Assembly (NCBI RefSeq): GCF_016756315.1
Contig: NZ_AP024235.1
Location: 3,224,001-3,288,000, forward strand
Reading direction: 5' to 3'
Length of the DNA: 64,000 nucleotides
DNA from: Alteromonas sp. KC3
GTDB taxonomy: Bacteria; Pseudomonadota; Gammaproteobacteria; Enterobacterales; Alteromonadaceae
The notes below the pieces were generated by a model. The model made no database searches, had not been told where the DNA came from, and was given only the letters and a program-made list of their open reading frames with translations. This document shows positions 36,472 through 45,280 of the stretch, piece by piece; the first letter of the stretch is position 1, and each line of letters starts with the position of its first letter. Both the position numbers and the translations under genes were made by a program.

Positions 36472-37326
36472 GTGAAAAAACTGATATTTGCTGGCTACAA
36501 AGCATACTATGCAAGCGTAAGCACTATGCTTCCTAAAATTGCTTCGTCGCAAGCATTAAAGCTTCTATTCACCGTGAGAAAACCTTCGTCACCACCATCA
36601 TGCCTACCTGTTGCGCCAGAAAAGATTTTACTTAAGTCGAGCAATGCGCATTTATCAATATGGAAAGGAAATAGTAATAAGACAGCGCTTCTTATTCATG
36701 GGTGGAATGGCGATTTAACACAGTTTACTCGTATCTTTGATGCGCTTAGAGAACGAGAGTATACCATCTATGGTATACACCCTAGGGCGCATGGGCCAAG
36801 CCGGTACACTATGTCTCATCCCGGCTTTTTTATTGAAGCAGTAACAGAAGCTTCCGTTTGGCTTGGCAAAAACTTTGATATCGCCATAGGCCACTCTATG
36901 GGAGCCGGTGCGTTAGGCTGCGTATCAAGCACTGTTAACATAGCAAAATCTTTAGTACTCATTTCGAGTCCAGCTTCCTTTCTTGATGTAATCAGTCGTT
37001 TCGCAAGTGCGTTGTCTCTAAGAGGACGGGCCAAACCCTTATTTCATGAAGACGTTGAAAACTACGTAGGGCTTGGATTTGAAGCGCTTGAAGTTCATCA
37101 GTTGCTTGGTCGTTCAAATATACCCAGCTTATTGGTGCATGACGTAGCCGATAAGCAAGTACCGTTTTCTGATGCTAAGAAGCTGTTTGACGCTAATGAC
37201 AACGCACATTTACTTCCTATGCAGAATACCGGGCATACTAAAATACTCGGTGATGCTAAAACGGTCAGCCAGATTTTTAAATGGGTAGACAAGCAAGCGT
37301 CTCAAACCGAAGCTGACGTTGCCTAA
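36472..37326 (+). CDS. alpha/beta hydrolase
   Basis: 284 residues of the classical alpha/beta hydrolase fold without a signal peptide. The oxyanion strand reads ALLIHGWNGDLTQF, the nucleophile elbow GHSMGAGALG, the acid is likely the Asp in VHDVADKQVPF and the base the His in NTGHTKILG. Substrate unknown. The start is GTG with GGAGA eight bases upstream. The stop shares CTAA with the stop of the convergent AraC-family gene, a four-base overlap. Confidence 0.85.
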   Translation: MKKLIFAGYKAYYASVSTMLPKIASSQALKLLFTVRKPSSPPSCLPVAPEKILLKSSNAHLSIWKGNSNKTALLIHGWNGDLTQFTRIFDALREREYTIYGIHPRAHGPSRYTMSHPGFFIEAVTEASVWLGKNFDIAIGHSMGAGALGCVSSTVNIAKSLVLISSPASFLDVISRFASALSLRGRAKPLFHEDVENYVGLGFEALEVHQLLGRSNIPSLLVHDVADKQVPFSDAKKLFDANDNAHLLPMQNTGHTKILGDAKTVSQIFKWVDKQASQTEADVA

Positions 37327-38309
37327 AGTGCGTCGGCTTGATATGCCTTGCGCACCGCATTAGGGCTTTTACCAATAATTTTTTTAAAAGCCCGCGAAAA
37401 TGCGGCTTCAGATTGATAACCAATATCCAATGCAATGGCAAGCATAGAATCTTTTGATAGCTGCAGCTTAGAATAGGCTAAGGACATTCGCCATTCTGTA
37501 AGGTATTCCATGGGTGTATTACCCACCAGCCGCTTAAATTGCTGAGCAAAACTGGTTCTCGACATCCCCACTTTTTGAGCAAGTTCTTCAAGCGACCAAT
37601 GATAGTCTGGGCTATCGTGGATTAATGTTAGGGCTTGGCCAATACGATCATCCTCAAGCGCTCCTAACCAACCCATCTGCTCCGCATCTAACTGACTTAA
37701 ATGTTGCCGCATGGCCGTAATAACCAATATGTCTGCTAGACGCGCAATTACCGCCTCTGCACCAATGCCAACGCCACTTGTTTCTGCCTCAAGCAGTTGA
37801 CTGATATTAGTGACCACACTGGTAGGAGACTGCTTTTCTTCTAGCAGTTCTCTACGAATAAGAATGAAAGAGGGAAGCACACCAAGCAGTTTAATCGCCA
37901 AGGGATGTTGGAAAAGCAACACGCCACACACCATGTCTGTTGACTGCCCGCCACCGCCAAAACTTAACGTTTCAAAACGCTCGGTTACGGCTTTTATAGG
38001 CAATTCACTTAAAGGCGTAAAGAAAGTGCACGTACCATCGTTAAGCCGGTGCCCCTCACCTTTAGGGAATAAGATAAAGTCGCCTTCATTTAATACTACG
38101 CTAGTTGTGCCAATGTGAAATACCGCACTACCCTTTACGACCATATGAAACATCATACAGTTGTGCATGGGCGGCATGCTTAATGCCCACGGCACTGTTA
38201 GTGTCGACTGCGTGAAAAAGGCGCTTTCCATCCGTAAGCTATCCAATAACTTACCAATAGGTTCGTCGCGAATGGGCGTCTCAACACGAGCTTTGTAGTC
38301 AAACCCCAT
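37323..38309 (-). CDS. AraC-family regulator with cupin sensor domain
   Basis: 328 residues. An N-terminal cupin-type ligand domain (MPPMHNCMMFHMVVKGSAVFHIG, NEGDFILFPKGEGHRL) is followed by the double helix-turn-helix of AraC regulators: WSLEELAQKVGMSRTSFAQQFKRLVG and MLAIALDIGYQSEAAFSRAFKKIIGKSP. It is the third gene of a minus-strand run with an NmrA-like protein and a DUF1772 protein. Regulators of this cupin-AraC class often control adjacent oxidoreductases, so the operon may be self-regulated. Confidence 0.9.
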   Translation of the reverse strand: MGFDYKARVETPIRDEPIGKLLDSLRMESAFFTQSTLTVPWALSMPPMHNCMMFHMVVKGSAVFHIGTTSVVLNEGDFILFPKGEGHRLNDGTCTFFTPLSELPIKAVTERFETLSFGGGGQSTDMVCGVLLFQHPLAIKLLGVLPSFILIRRELLEEKQSPTSVVTNISQLLEAETSGVGIGAEAVIARLADILVITAMRQHLSQLDAEQMGWLGALEDDRIGQALTLIHDSPDYHWSLEELAQKVGMSRTSFAQQFKRLVGNTPMEYLTEWRMSLAYSKLQLSKDSMLAIALDIGYQSEAAFSRAFKKIIGKSPNAVRKAYQADAL

Positions 38310-38359
38310 AAATATGTACCACCCAATTCATCTGCTATACCTTGCAATTTAGCATAGCA

Positions 38360-38809
38360 TTAAAGCGACAATAAAAACCCAGATATCACACCTGAAATCG
38401 TTCTAACGTGATTCCACTTAACCCATCGCGTTAAATACTCAGCCCAAACGCTAGCGACATGTTCGCTACCAGCATCTTTTAGCTTGTTGTTAAGCGGCAC
38501 ATTAAACAGCATTGTCACAACTGTAGTACCGATAAAGAATACCAAGCCCGATAGCGCTTGAAATCCGGTATGAAACCAAAAGAAATAAACACCTGCCGCG
38601 CCAGACACGGAAAACAAAAACAGAAACAAGGGATTCAAAATAACGGCGTTAATACCATTCATTACCTCAGCACCATTGTGATGCGTGGCAAGTACGCGCA
38701 TTACGGTATTGCTGAAAATAAAATACAACCCCACCATAATGATCATCGATAGTTGAAGCAGTGCTTCAACTATCGACAACAAAGTAACCGCTTCAAACGT
38801 ATCAATCAT
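38360..38809 (-). CDS. DUF1772 family membrane protein
   Basis: 149 residues with four membrane helices. The conserved NVPLNNKL segment and WNHVRTISG near the C-terminus identify the DUF1772 (anthrone oxygenase-like) family. The fungal namesakes oxidise anthrones; bacterial members are unassigned. The ATG at 38809 overlaps the NmrA-like gene's stop by eight bases and has GGTGA seven bases upstream, which argues for translational coupling; a TTG at 38821 is rejected. Confidence 0.85.
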   Translation of the reverse strand: MIDTFEAVTLLSIVEALLQLSMIIMVGLYFIFSNTVMRVLATHHNGAEVMNGINAVILNPLFLFLFSVSGAAGVYFFWFHTGFQALSGLVFFIGTTVVTMLFNVPLNNKLKDAGSEHVASVWAEYLTRWVKWNHVRTISGVISGFLLSL

Positions 38810-39635
38810 GATGATCACCAAAATACGCTATATTGTCGGCCACAAAATCACTGAAACACTTTGCTGGGCGACCTAATGCACGCTGAACACCATCAGCAAT
38901 AAATTCGTTTCGACCATCTAGCACCTCTGTAAATAGATAAGACAGCATCTCAATGGCACTCGGGTCGACCTGATGCGACTTTAAACCCTGTACAAAATCG
39001 GTGAGCGAGATTTGTTGAAAGTGAATGGGCCGATTGAGCACAGAAGAAAAGGTATGCGCGAGTTGCTCAAAGCTAAGCAATTGTGGGCCCGTTACTTCGT
39101 ATAGCTCACCATTGTGCTTATCATCAGTCAGTGAGGCGACAACGACTTCACAAATGTCGTCCACATCTACAAATGGCTCGGTAACGCTGCCAACGGGTAA
39201 CGCAATAGTGCCCGCTTTAATATAAGCGTTAAACATACCCTCGCTGAAATTCTGATTAAACCAACTGGCTCTTACAATGGTATTGCTCAATCCCGATTGC
39301 TGCACTATTTCTTCACACACTTGCGCAGCGGGTTCGCCTCTTCCTGACAAAAGCGTGATGTGCTTAACGCCTTTTATCTTGGCAAGCGCACAAAACTTTG
39401 CAATATCGTCGGGTGCTTGGGGAACAGCTAAGTCAGGATAGTAAGTAAGGTAAACGGCATCAACATCGCGCAATGAAGCTGCCCACGTTTCAGGCGCTTG
39501 CCAATCGAAATGAACTTCGCCATTTCGACTGGCTCCCTTCACGTTAAAGCCATTATCTTTTAACGTGTTATACACACGAGAACCTGTTTTACCAGACGCG
39601 CCAATAACGAGAAATGAATGTGTGTTGTGATGCAT
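38802..39635 (-). CDS. NmrA-like NAD(P)H-binding protein
   Basis: 277 residues, atypical SDR/NmrA fold. The N-terminal dinucleotide motif is GASGKTGSRV; a DAVYLTYYPDL strand, VKHITLLSGRGE and RASWFNQNFSEG follow in the order seen in NmrA and quinone oxidoreductase 2-type proteins. No classical Tyr-x3-Lys catalytic pair is evident, so it may be a redox sensor or a reductase. First gene of the NmrA-DUF1772-AraC operon. Confidence 0.88.
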   Translation of the reverse strand: MHHNTHSFLVIGASGKTGSRVYNTLKDNGFNVKGASRNGEVHFDWQAPETWAASLRDVDAVYLTYYPDLAVPQAPDDIAKFCALAKIKGVKHITLLSGRGEPAAQVCEEIVQQSGLSNTIVRASWFNQNFSEGMFNAYIKAGTIALPVGSVTEPFVDVDDICEVVVASLTDDKHNGELYEVTGPQLLSFEQLAHTFSSVLNRPIHFQQISLTDFVQGLKSHQVDPSAIEMLSYLFTEVLDGRNEFIADGVQRALGRPAKCFSDFVADNIAYFGDHHD

Positions 39636-39718
39636 GTGTTTTCACCTATTTGGTTACAGTAAAAACACTATAGCCACACCAGCACGTTCATTTTTTGCAC
39701 AGCGTATGCAATTTTATG

Positions 39719-40615
39719 CTAATCGTTCGAACTTTGCTGAAACGCGCGATCAAAAATAACGTGAGCGTCGTCAAGTGCCAGTAATTGTGATATCTCGCCA
39801 CCATTTGCTACATAATCAGTTGCCAATTGAAACCCTACCCAATACCCCATGTCTAAAGGTATTTCGCCAACTGATGGTAACGTGGGAGACAATGTATAAA
39901 GCCAAGGCGCATAATTAAAGGTATCCATACTTTTAATGAACGTATTCATTAGCGCCGCTTTATTTGCTTCGCCAAATGCGGCTCGCTTATCATCCAACAC
40001 AAAAGTCTCTTCCAATAGCAGAGTCGCCACATAATCGGCACTACCTTCCAAAAGCGCCATCTCTAGCAAATTAAAACGAAAATCTGTTCGCTTAGTAAGG
40101 CGATATTGCGTTACATGCACAAGTTCGTGTGCCAAATAATTCTTAAAGGTAAGTGAGATGTCGCCCGCACTTTGTTTATCACAAATCATTTCAAGCCCAA
40201 GTACCACTGCATGTGGTGAAGCGGTTGCAGCGGTGTTACCCGCACCAACAACACCAAACGCCTTAACATCTTCAAGAGGAACCCCCGTTAACTTGGTTAG
40301 CTGTTTCTTAAAATCAGAAAACGCGGGCGTGAGCTCTGCTAGCGAAGATGCACATTGTGTATAGCGTGCAATGTCTTCTTTTGTCAGTGTGGTGTAATAG
40401 TGCATAAGTGCTTCTGGTGATTGAAAGCGCCCACTAAGCACTGCCAATCCGCCTGCATCTTTTGCAATAAATTGCGCTTCAAACTCTGAAGCCGTCATTT
40501 CAGTTACATTAATAGTGTTTAGTGTTTCAACCGCTGATACATCAATAGTGGCATGAACATTTGCAGAAAATTGCAGCCCCATACCCAGCATAAAACCGCT
40601 CAACAACTTCTTCAT
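39719..40615 (-). CDS. secreted zinc metallopeptidase-like protein
   Basis: 298 residues with a clear signal peptide (KKLLSGFMLGMGLQFSANVHA). The zinc-binding motif HELVH is followed some 25 residues later by LLEGSADYVAT, whose Glu fits the third ligand of a gluzincin. The C-terminal domain contains DMGYWVGFQLATDYV, similar to DUF2268-type predicted zinc proteases. Substrate unknown. The ATG at 40615 has GGAG seven bases upstream; the open frame to 40732 is rejected because it buries the signal peptide. Confidence 0.8.
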   Translation of the reverse strand: MKKLLSGFMLGMGLQFSANVHATIDVSAVETLNTINVTEMTASEFEAQFIAKDAGGLAVLSGRFQSPEALMHYYTTLTKEDIARYTQCASSLAELTPAFSDFKKQLTKLTGVPLEDVKAFGVVGAGNTAATASPHAVVLGLEMICDKQSAGDISLTFKNYLAHELVHVTQYRLTKRTDFRFNLLEMALLEGSADYVATLLLEETFVLDDKRAAFGEANKAALMNTFIKSMDTFNYAPWLYTLSPTLPSVGEIPLDMGYWVGFQLATDYVANGGEISQLLALDDAHVIFDRAFQQSSND

Positions 40616-40823
40616 ATTAAAACTCCGCAGATTACAATTTAGCCCGTCGAAAATTGTATCGCGTTTAAAAAGCATTAAATTTACCCAGCGTTCAAAGCGC
40701 ATTGCAGGGCGTTTAACCTTTGATATAGGCATTCAGCAATCGTCATTTTTTGAAACATCTTTAACATTGCTGACTTATGTTGCTCCCGCTACACTGAAAC
40801 CATAGGTTTTCGAAGCGATCGCT

Positions 40824-41963
40824 ATGGAATTACAATACTTACAACTTGCCGTTCTACTTACGTGTTTGGGATTAATGATTGCTCAACTGTTGGTCAAACG
40901 TAAGTGCGCTAGTCATATTCTTTTTGCAGTTTTTTGTGGCTCTGTAGCGATGTCCCTCGCTAAAAATTTATCTGGTAATGTCATTGGACCCTATCAATAC
41001 CTAATTGGCATGGCAGCATGCGTTACCTGTAATGGTTACTGGCTGTTGTCTCGCACTTTATTCAGAAAAAATAATGCCATCGCGTTACCACACTTGCTGT
41101 TCGCTGGCGCTATCGCGCTTTTGATCATGGTTAACCAAGGCTACTTGTATGCTAGCAATAGTGGCTTAATAAGCTCAGATAACCTCGCCGTATTCAGCTA
41201 CATTTTGAAAGAGTTAACCACCTTGCTATCTTCGGCCATATTAGTACTGTCATTTTGGGAAGGCTTACGAGGCTTTTCAAAGGTCAATAAAACGGAAAAA
41301 GCACAACGCCTGTTGTTTCTCACAACATTTGGGGGCGCTGTCGCTAGCAGTAAAGTGCTACAAGGGATACTCGTTGATTCGCCAGAAGCTAAAGACTTAG
41401 CTGTTGCAAGTATAATTCTGATTGTGGTGCTGAGCACACAACTTCAATTATTGTGGCTAGCGCGTTGCCGTAAAGCGGTGAGCAATAGTATGTCTACTTC
41501 AAAACGCGATCCTGAGACAAATAGTTTAAGTGATTCGTTATCTCAGCTTGTAACACCCCATAATCAACAAGCAAAGTCTCAGGTCGAGCCCACATGCGTA
41601 GCTGATGAAAGTGTGTTAGCCAAGCAAGTCAGCTCGCTATTCACAGATGAAGCTTTATTCTTACAACCAAACTTAAAAATAGCAGATATTGCGCAAAAGC
41701 TTGGAGTACCAGAATACCGAGTTAGTAATGCACTTCGTTATAACTTGGCAGCACGCAACTTTAACCAATATGTAAATGCACTTCGCATCAAGCATGCACA
41801 AGTATTACTGGCCGATGAAGACAAGAAAAAATGGACTGTGTTGGTGGTGGGCCTTGAGAGCGGCTTCGCTTCTGTAGGGCCATTTACCCGTGCATTTAAA
41901 GCCGCAACCGGTGTTACCCCCAATCAATATCGACAACAATTATTCCATGCAAAGTCAATTTAA
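40824..41963 (+). CDS. membrane-embedded AraC-family regulator
   Basis: 379 residues. Six or seven membrane helices occupy residues 1-220 and a polar linker rich in Ser, Gln and Asp covers about 225-275. The C-terminal AraC-type DNA-binding domain contains LKIADIAQKLGVPEYRVSNALR and VLVVGLESGFASVGPFTRAFKAATGVTPNQYR. Such proteins sense a membrane or periplasmic signal and bind DNA directly. The adjacent downstream DUF2306 gene (91 bases) is a plausible target. Upstream, about 210 bases separate it from the divergent metallopeptidase. Confidence 0.88.
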   Translation: MELQYLQLAVLLTCLGLMIAQLLVKRKCASHILFAVFCGSVAMSLAKNLSGNVIGPYQYLIGMAACVTCNGYWLLSRTLFRKNNAIALPHLLFAGAIALLIMVNQGYLYASNSGLISSDNLAVFSYILKELTTLLSSAILVLSFWEGLRGFSKVNKTEKAQRLLFLTTFGGAVASSKVLQGILVDSPEAKDLAVASIILIVVLSTQLQLLWLARCRKAVSNSMSTSKRDPETNSLSDSLSQLVTPHNQQAKSQVEPTCVADESVLAKQVSSLFTDEALFLQPNLKIADIAQKLGVPEYRVSNALRYNLAARNFNQYVNALRIKHAQVLLADEDKKKWTVLVVGLESGFASVGPFTRAFKAATGVTPNQYRQQLFHAKSI

Positions 41964-42054
41964 CGTTTTTTCGTAGGCCGAATTTCGAAATCGGCGAGAA
42001 CTCGTCTTTTTTAAACAGCACACTTCACTTACCGTTTATAGATAAGGAATAACG

Positions 42055-42894
42055 ATGAGTGAATCAATTGCAGAAAAAACTGCTTGGGCCTTACCCAATG
42101 CCAAAAAGGCGCTAAATTTAAGTATAAAAAGCTGGTTTGTGGTAGCCCTTTGCGGTCAATGGGCCTTCGCTTTTTACATACTGACTATTTACACCTTAAC
42201 CGCGCTTTATGATTTAGCGGTAACCGACTTTAGCCCCTCCCCCAACTTAAAAGAGGCAACTGGGCACGTTTTGATAATTTTTTTCCTGCATGTACTGCCA
42301 GCTATTTACTTGTCAGCGTTTGGAATACTGCAGTTAATTCCCAAACTTCGAAGCGCATACCCACGTTTTCACCGTATCAATGGCAGACTATTTTTGCTAT
42401 TCGGGTTAACTGGGGCACTTACTGGTTTATATTTGCAATGGTCAAAAGGGTGGCAAACTAACACTGCCGCATCGTTGGGCATTACTCTAAATGGACTGCT
42501 TATTGTGGTTGGAGCGCTACTAGCGTGGCGCTTTGCTGTGCAAAAACGGTTTGACCTACATCAGCGTGCAGCTATACATACCTTCTTTCTGGTGAATGGC
42601 GTTTGGACATTCAGGCTCTACCTGATGGGATGGTACCTGGTGAACCAAGGGCCTAATGGCAATACTCCAAATATAGACGGACCTATGGATATATTTTTGT
42701 CTTTTGCATGCTATTTGTTACCCATGCTATTTGCTGAAATGGTGTTTTGGGCTCAAAAACAGCAAAGCGAATTGAAAACATGGGTATGCACTTTTGCCAC
42801 CGCCTTTGGCACACTCATCACGCTTATTGGTGTAATCGCCGCCGTTATGATGATGTGGAGCCCAAGAATAGTTAACCTGTTCAACGCTGTATAG
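42055..42894 (+). CDS. DUF2306 family membrane protein
   Basis: 279 residues, about seven membrane helices. The characteristic FHRINGRLFLL segment and a set of conserved His residues (HVLIIFFLHVLP, LHQRAAIHTFF) are consistent with DUF2306; conserved His in helices may bind haem, but that is speculation. A strong GATAAGGAATAACG precedes the ATG. It follows a membrane-bound AraC regulator, which may control it. Confidence 0.85.
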   Translation: MSESIAEKTAWALPNAKKALNLSIKSWFVVALCGQWAFAFYILTIYTLTALYDLAVTDFSPSPNLKEATGHVLIIFFLHVLPAIYLSAFGILQLIPKLRSAYPRFHRINGRLFLLFGLTGALTGLYLQWSKGWQTNTAASLGITLNGLLIVVGALLAWRFAVQKRFDLHQRAAIHTFFLVNGVWTFRLYLMGWYLVNQGPNGNTPNIDGPMDIFLSFACYLLPMLFAEMVFWAQKQQSELKTWVCTFATAFGTLITLIGVIAAVMMMWSPRIVNLFNAV

Positions 42895-43006
42895 AAACAT
42901 CGCTAGGGTGAACGCGCTATATTGAGGTACTGCATGAATTTGTGTTTTCCCTAGCCACAGAAATACACTACTATTCGCCGTCAGAAATAAAGAAGAACTG
43001 CAGAAC

Positions 43007-43345
43007 ATGACAGACACACTCAAAATAGAAGACACTGTGATTGGCGAAGGCAACGAAGTTAAAAAGGGCGCGCTGATTACTGCGCACTATCGCGGTTTAT
43101 TAGAAGATGGAAGCGAGTTTGATTCTTCCTATGCGAAAGGTCGTCCATTTCAAACCGTATTATCGAAAAATAAAGTTATCCAAGGTTGGTTTTTGGGTAT
43201 ACAAGGCATGAAAGTGGGTGGAAAGCGTAAGTTATGGGTTCCCGCAGAGCTTGCCTACGGTGAAAGACAGGTGGGAAAAATTCCACCTAACAGTAACCTA
43301 TACTTTGAAATTGAGCTGCTAGAAGCATTTAATAGAGACGACTAA
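43007..43345 (+). CDS. FKBP-type peptidyl-prolyl cis-trans isomerase
   Basis: 112 residues, a single FKBP domain with no signal peptide, hence cytoplasmic. Recognisable segments: HYRGLLEDGSEFDSSYAKGRPF, VIQGWFLGIQGMKVGGKRKLWVP, ELAYGERQVGKIPPNSNLYFEIELL. The Tyr, Asp, Phe, Val-Ile and Trp residues that line the FKBP pocket are all present. It accelerates proline isomerisation during folding. It leads a plus-strand run with yaeQ, though a shared transcript is not certain. Confidence 0.93.
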   Translation: MTDTLKIEDTVIGEGNEVKKGALITAHYRGLLEDGSEFDSSYAKGRPFQTVLSKNKVIQGWFLGIQGMKVGGKRKLWVPAELAYGERQVGKIPPNSNLYFEIELLEAFNRDD

Positions 43346-43383
43346 CCGCAACCACTTTACTTTGGTACATATTCGAGACCCTC

Positions 43384-43932
43384 ATGGCACTTAAAGCGAC
43401 CATATTTAAAGCAGACATATCAATTACTGATATGGACCGCAATTACTATAATGATCATAACCTTACTATTGCGCGTCACCCATCAGAAAACGACGAGCGC
43501 ATGATGCTGCGTATAATTGCATTTATCGTCAATGCACACGAAAGACTTCAATTCACAAAAGGGTTATCCGATGATGATGTGCCCGACCTCTGGCAAAAGA
43601 GTTTCAGTGACGAAATTGAGCTTTGGATTGAACTAGGCCAGCCTTCTGAACAGCGTATCAAAAAAGGCTGCAATCAAAGTCAGCAAATGATGATTTACTC
43701 TTACGCAGATAACAGTTTTGATGCGTGGTGGAAAAAAGAGCAAAGCAAATTGCAGACAAGAAAAAACCTATCTGTTTTTACACTTCCAGAAGCACTATCG
43801 ACAACACTTGCAAATGCGGTTCAGCGTTCGATGCAAATTCAAGTCACCATTCAAGATGGTCAAATGTGGCTAACCATTGAAGGTGCAGAGGTGACAGAAA
43901 GCGTAGAAATTGCCATTGAGAAACACCTGTAA
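43384..43932 (+). CDS. yaeQ: YaeQ family protein
   Basis: 182 residues, full length for YaeQ. Segments such as MALKATIFKADISITDMDRNYY, LTIARHPSENDERMMLRI and FSDEIELWIELGQPSEQRIKKGC match the family, which has a restriction-endonuclease-like fold with acidic residues (Asp-Glu-Glu set) but no proven activity. The TAATG overlap couples it to the small downstream gene. Confidence 0.93.
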   Translation: MALKATIFKADISITDMDRNYYNDHNLTIARHPSENDERMMLRIIAFIVNAHERLQFTKGLSDDDVPDLWQKSFSDEIELWIELGQPSEQRIKKGCNQSQQMMIYSYADNSFDAWWKKEQSKLQTRKNLSVFTLPEALSTTLANAVQRSMQIQVTIQDGQMWLTIEGAEVTESVEIAIEKHL

Positions 43933-44237
43933 TGAAAAAGCTTTCAGCCGTTCAACTAAAACAACAAGCCCTCATTTTCGATGTAGCAGATACGTTAGAA
44001 GCACAAGGTCGCGAAGAGCTCGACGGCATGGTGCAGTGCTGGTTCGACGTGCAGTATCATCAGTTTCCGGGGTCGTTACTACTTCGCTTTCAGTTTGAAG
44101 ATGAAAGCGCATTGATAGCTGCTGCAGATGAAGAAAAGAAATGGCAAAAACGCCTAAGTGCGGCGCTGTTAAAGAAAGGCGTTGTGTTTAAAGACAAATG
44201 CAAACATCTGATTTTCACTACACAAGCTCCTCAGTAA
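43932..44237 (+). CDS. small protein of unknown function coupled to yaeQ
   Basis: 101 residues, no signal peptide, mixed alpha-beta pattern (GMVQCWFDVQYHQFPGSLLLRFQFED). The ATG overlaps the yaeQ stop codon by one base (TAATG), which argues strongly that it is real and translated with YaeQ. I do not recognise a family. Confidence 0.75.
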   Translation: MKKLSAVQLKQQALIFDVADTLEAQGREELDGMVQCWFDVQYHQFPGSLLLRFQFEDESALIAAADEEKKWQKRLSAALLKKGVVFKDKCKHLIFTTQAPQ

Positions 44238-44271
44238 TAGCGTTAAGAAAAACGGAAACACCAATAAGAAT

Positions 44272-45201
44272 ATGAATGCATCAAGTAAACTAGAATTTGA
44301 CGACATTCATTTTGTTGTGTCGCACAACGGTGTTTCTGCAACGTTGAACCCGCTAAGCTTCAAATTGTTACGCGTACTGTCTGATGCTAATGGCGAAATT
44401 GTCTCAGTAAAAACGTTATTAGACACTGTATGGGAAAAGCAAAATGTTAGCCCAGAAACACTAAAACAAAGAGTATTTGTTTTGCGAAAAGCCCTCAATG
44501 ATGCCTTTGTATCAGGCATTGTCATTCAAGCGGTACGCGGTGAAGGGTATCGCTTGATAATAGAAAAGATCACTGAGGCTGACACGTCACCATTATCAAC
44601 TGAACCACTCTTCTCTGGTAATGTTGAGACCAAATATTTTCTGCGCTTTCGTTCGACGCCGTTGCTGCTATTCTTTGTATTCCTGATCATTCTAATAGCA
44701 GCATTGATTGGATTTCGAGAAGTGGGCCACTCTGGCAATAAGGTGATAGCTAACAACCGAATAGCACTATGGAGTAATGTTACTCCAAGTGACATGACAA
44801 AAAACGCTAAAGCAGCGTATGCGCGTTGGAACAACATGCTTAGTCAATCAAACGATGGCAAAACCTTGCAGTTGGTAAAATCTAATCAACAAGAGGAAAT
44901 TCCACTGTCTCTTCAAGCAAGAAAAGACCGCATTGCATTAGTTAGTTTTTTTGAAACAATCGAAATGGGGGAACAAAGCTTAATAACGCTAAGTATCATT
45001 GAGCCCGCTACTGCCACAATATTACGTTCAGATACTATACAAGATGGTTCAGAGTCTGATGTCAGAGAACTGTTTGAGTCTCACAAGAGTGGTATCAAAG
45101 CATTAGTTTCATCGCAAAAACTGTACTTAAATAAGCAACAGAGAGATTTCGCCAACGACCCTATATGGGTTGAATTACGTGCGCTTGCTAACCCGAGATA
45201 A
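44272..45201 (+). CDS. CadC/ToxR-type membrane winged-helix regulator
   Basis: 309 residues. An N-terminal OmpR-like winged helix (LSFKLLRVLSDANGEIVSVKTLLDTVWEKQNVSPETLKQRVFVLRKAL, ending RGEGYRL) is followed by a single membrane helix (LLLFFVFLIILIAALIGF) and a periplasmic domain of about 150 residues. This is the ToxR/CadC layout in which the DNA-binding domain is tethered to the membrane and signals come from the periplasm. Its likely local target is the secreted serine hydrolase 79 bases downstream. Confidence 0.88.
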   Translation: MNASSKLEFDDIHFVVSHNGVSATLNPLSFKLLRVLSDANGEIVSVKTLLDTVWEKQNVSPETLKQRVFVLRKALNDAFVSGIVIQAVRGEGYRLIIEKITEADTSPLSTEPLFSGNVETKYFLRFRSTPLLLFFVFLIILIAALIGFREVGHSGNKVIANNRIALWSNVTPSDMTKNAKAAYARWNNMLSQSNDGKTLQLVKSNQQEEIPLSLQARKDRIALVSFFETIEMGEQSLITLSIIEPATATILRSDTIQDGSESDVRELFESHKSGIKALVSSQKLYLNKQQRDFANDPIWVELRALANPR

Positions 45202-45280
45202 CGCAAAATAACTAAACATAACCAAAGATAACTCGCCAATTATTGTCCGTCAGTGCTCAATGGCAAAAAAGGAGCACATT

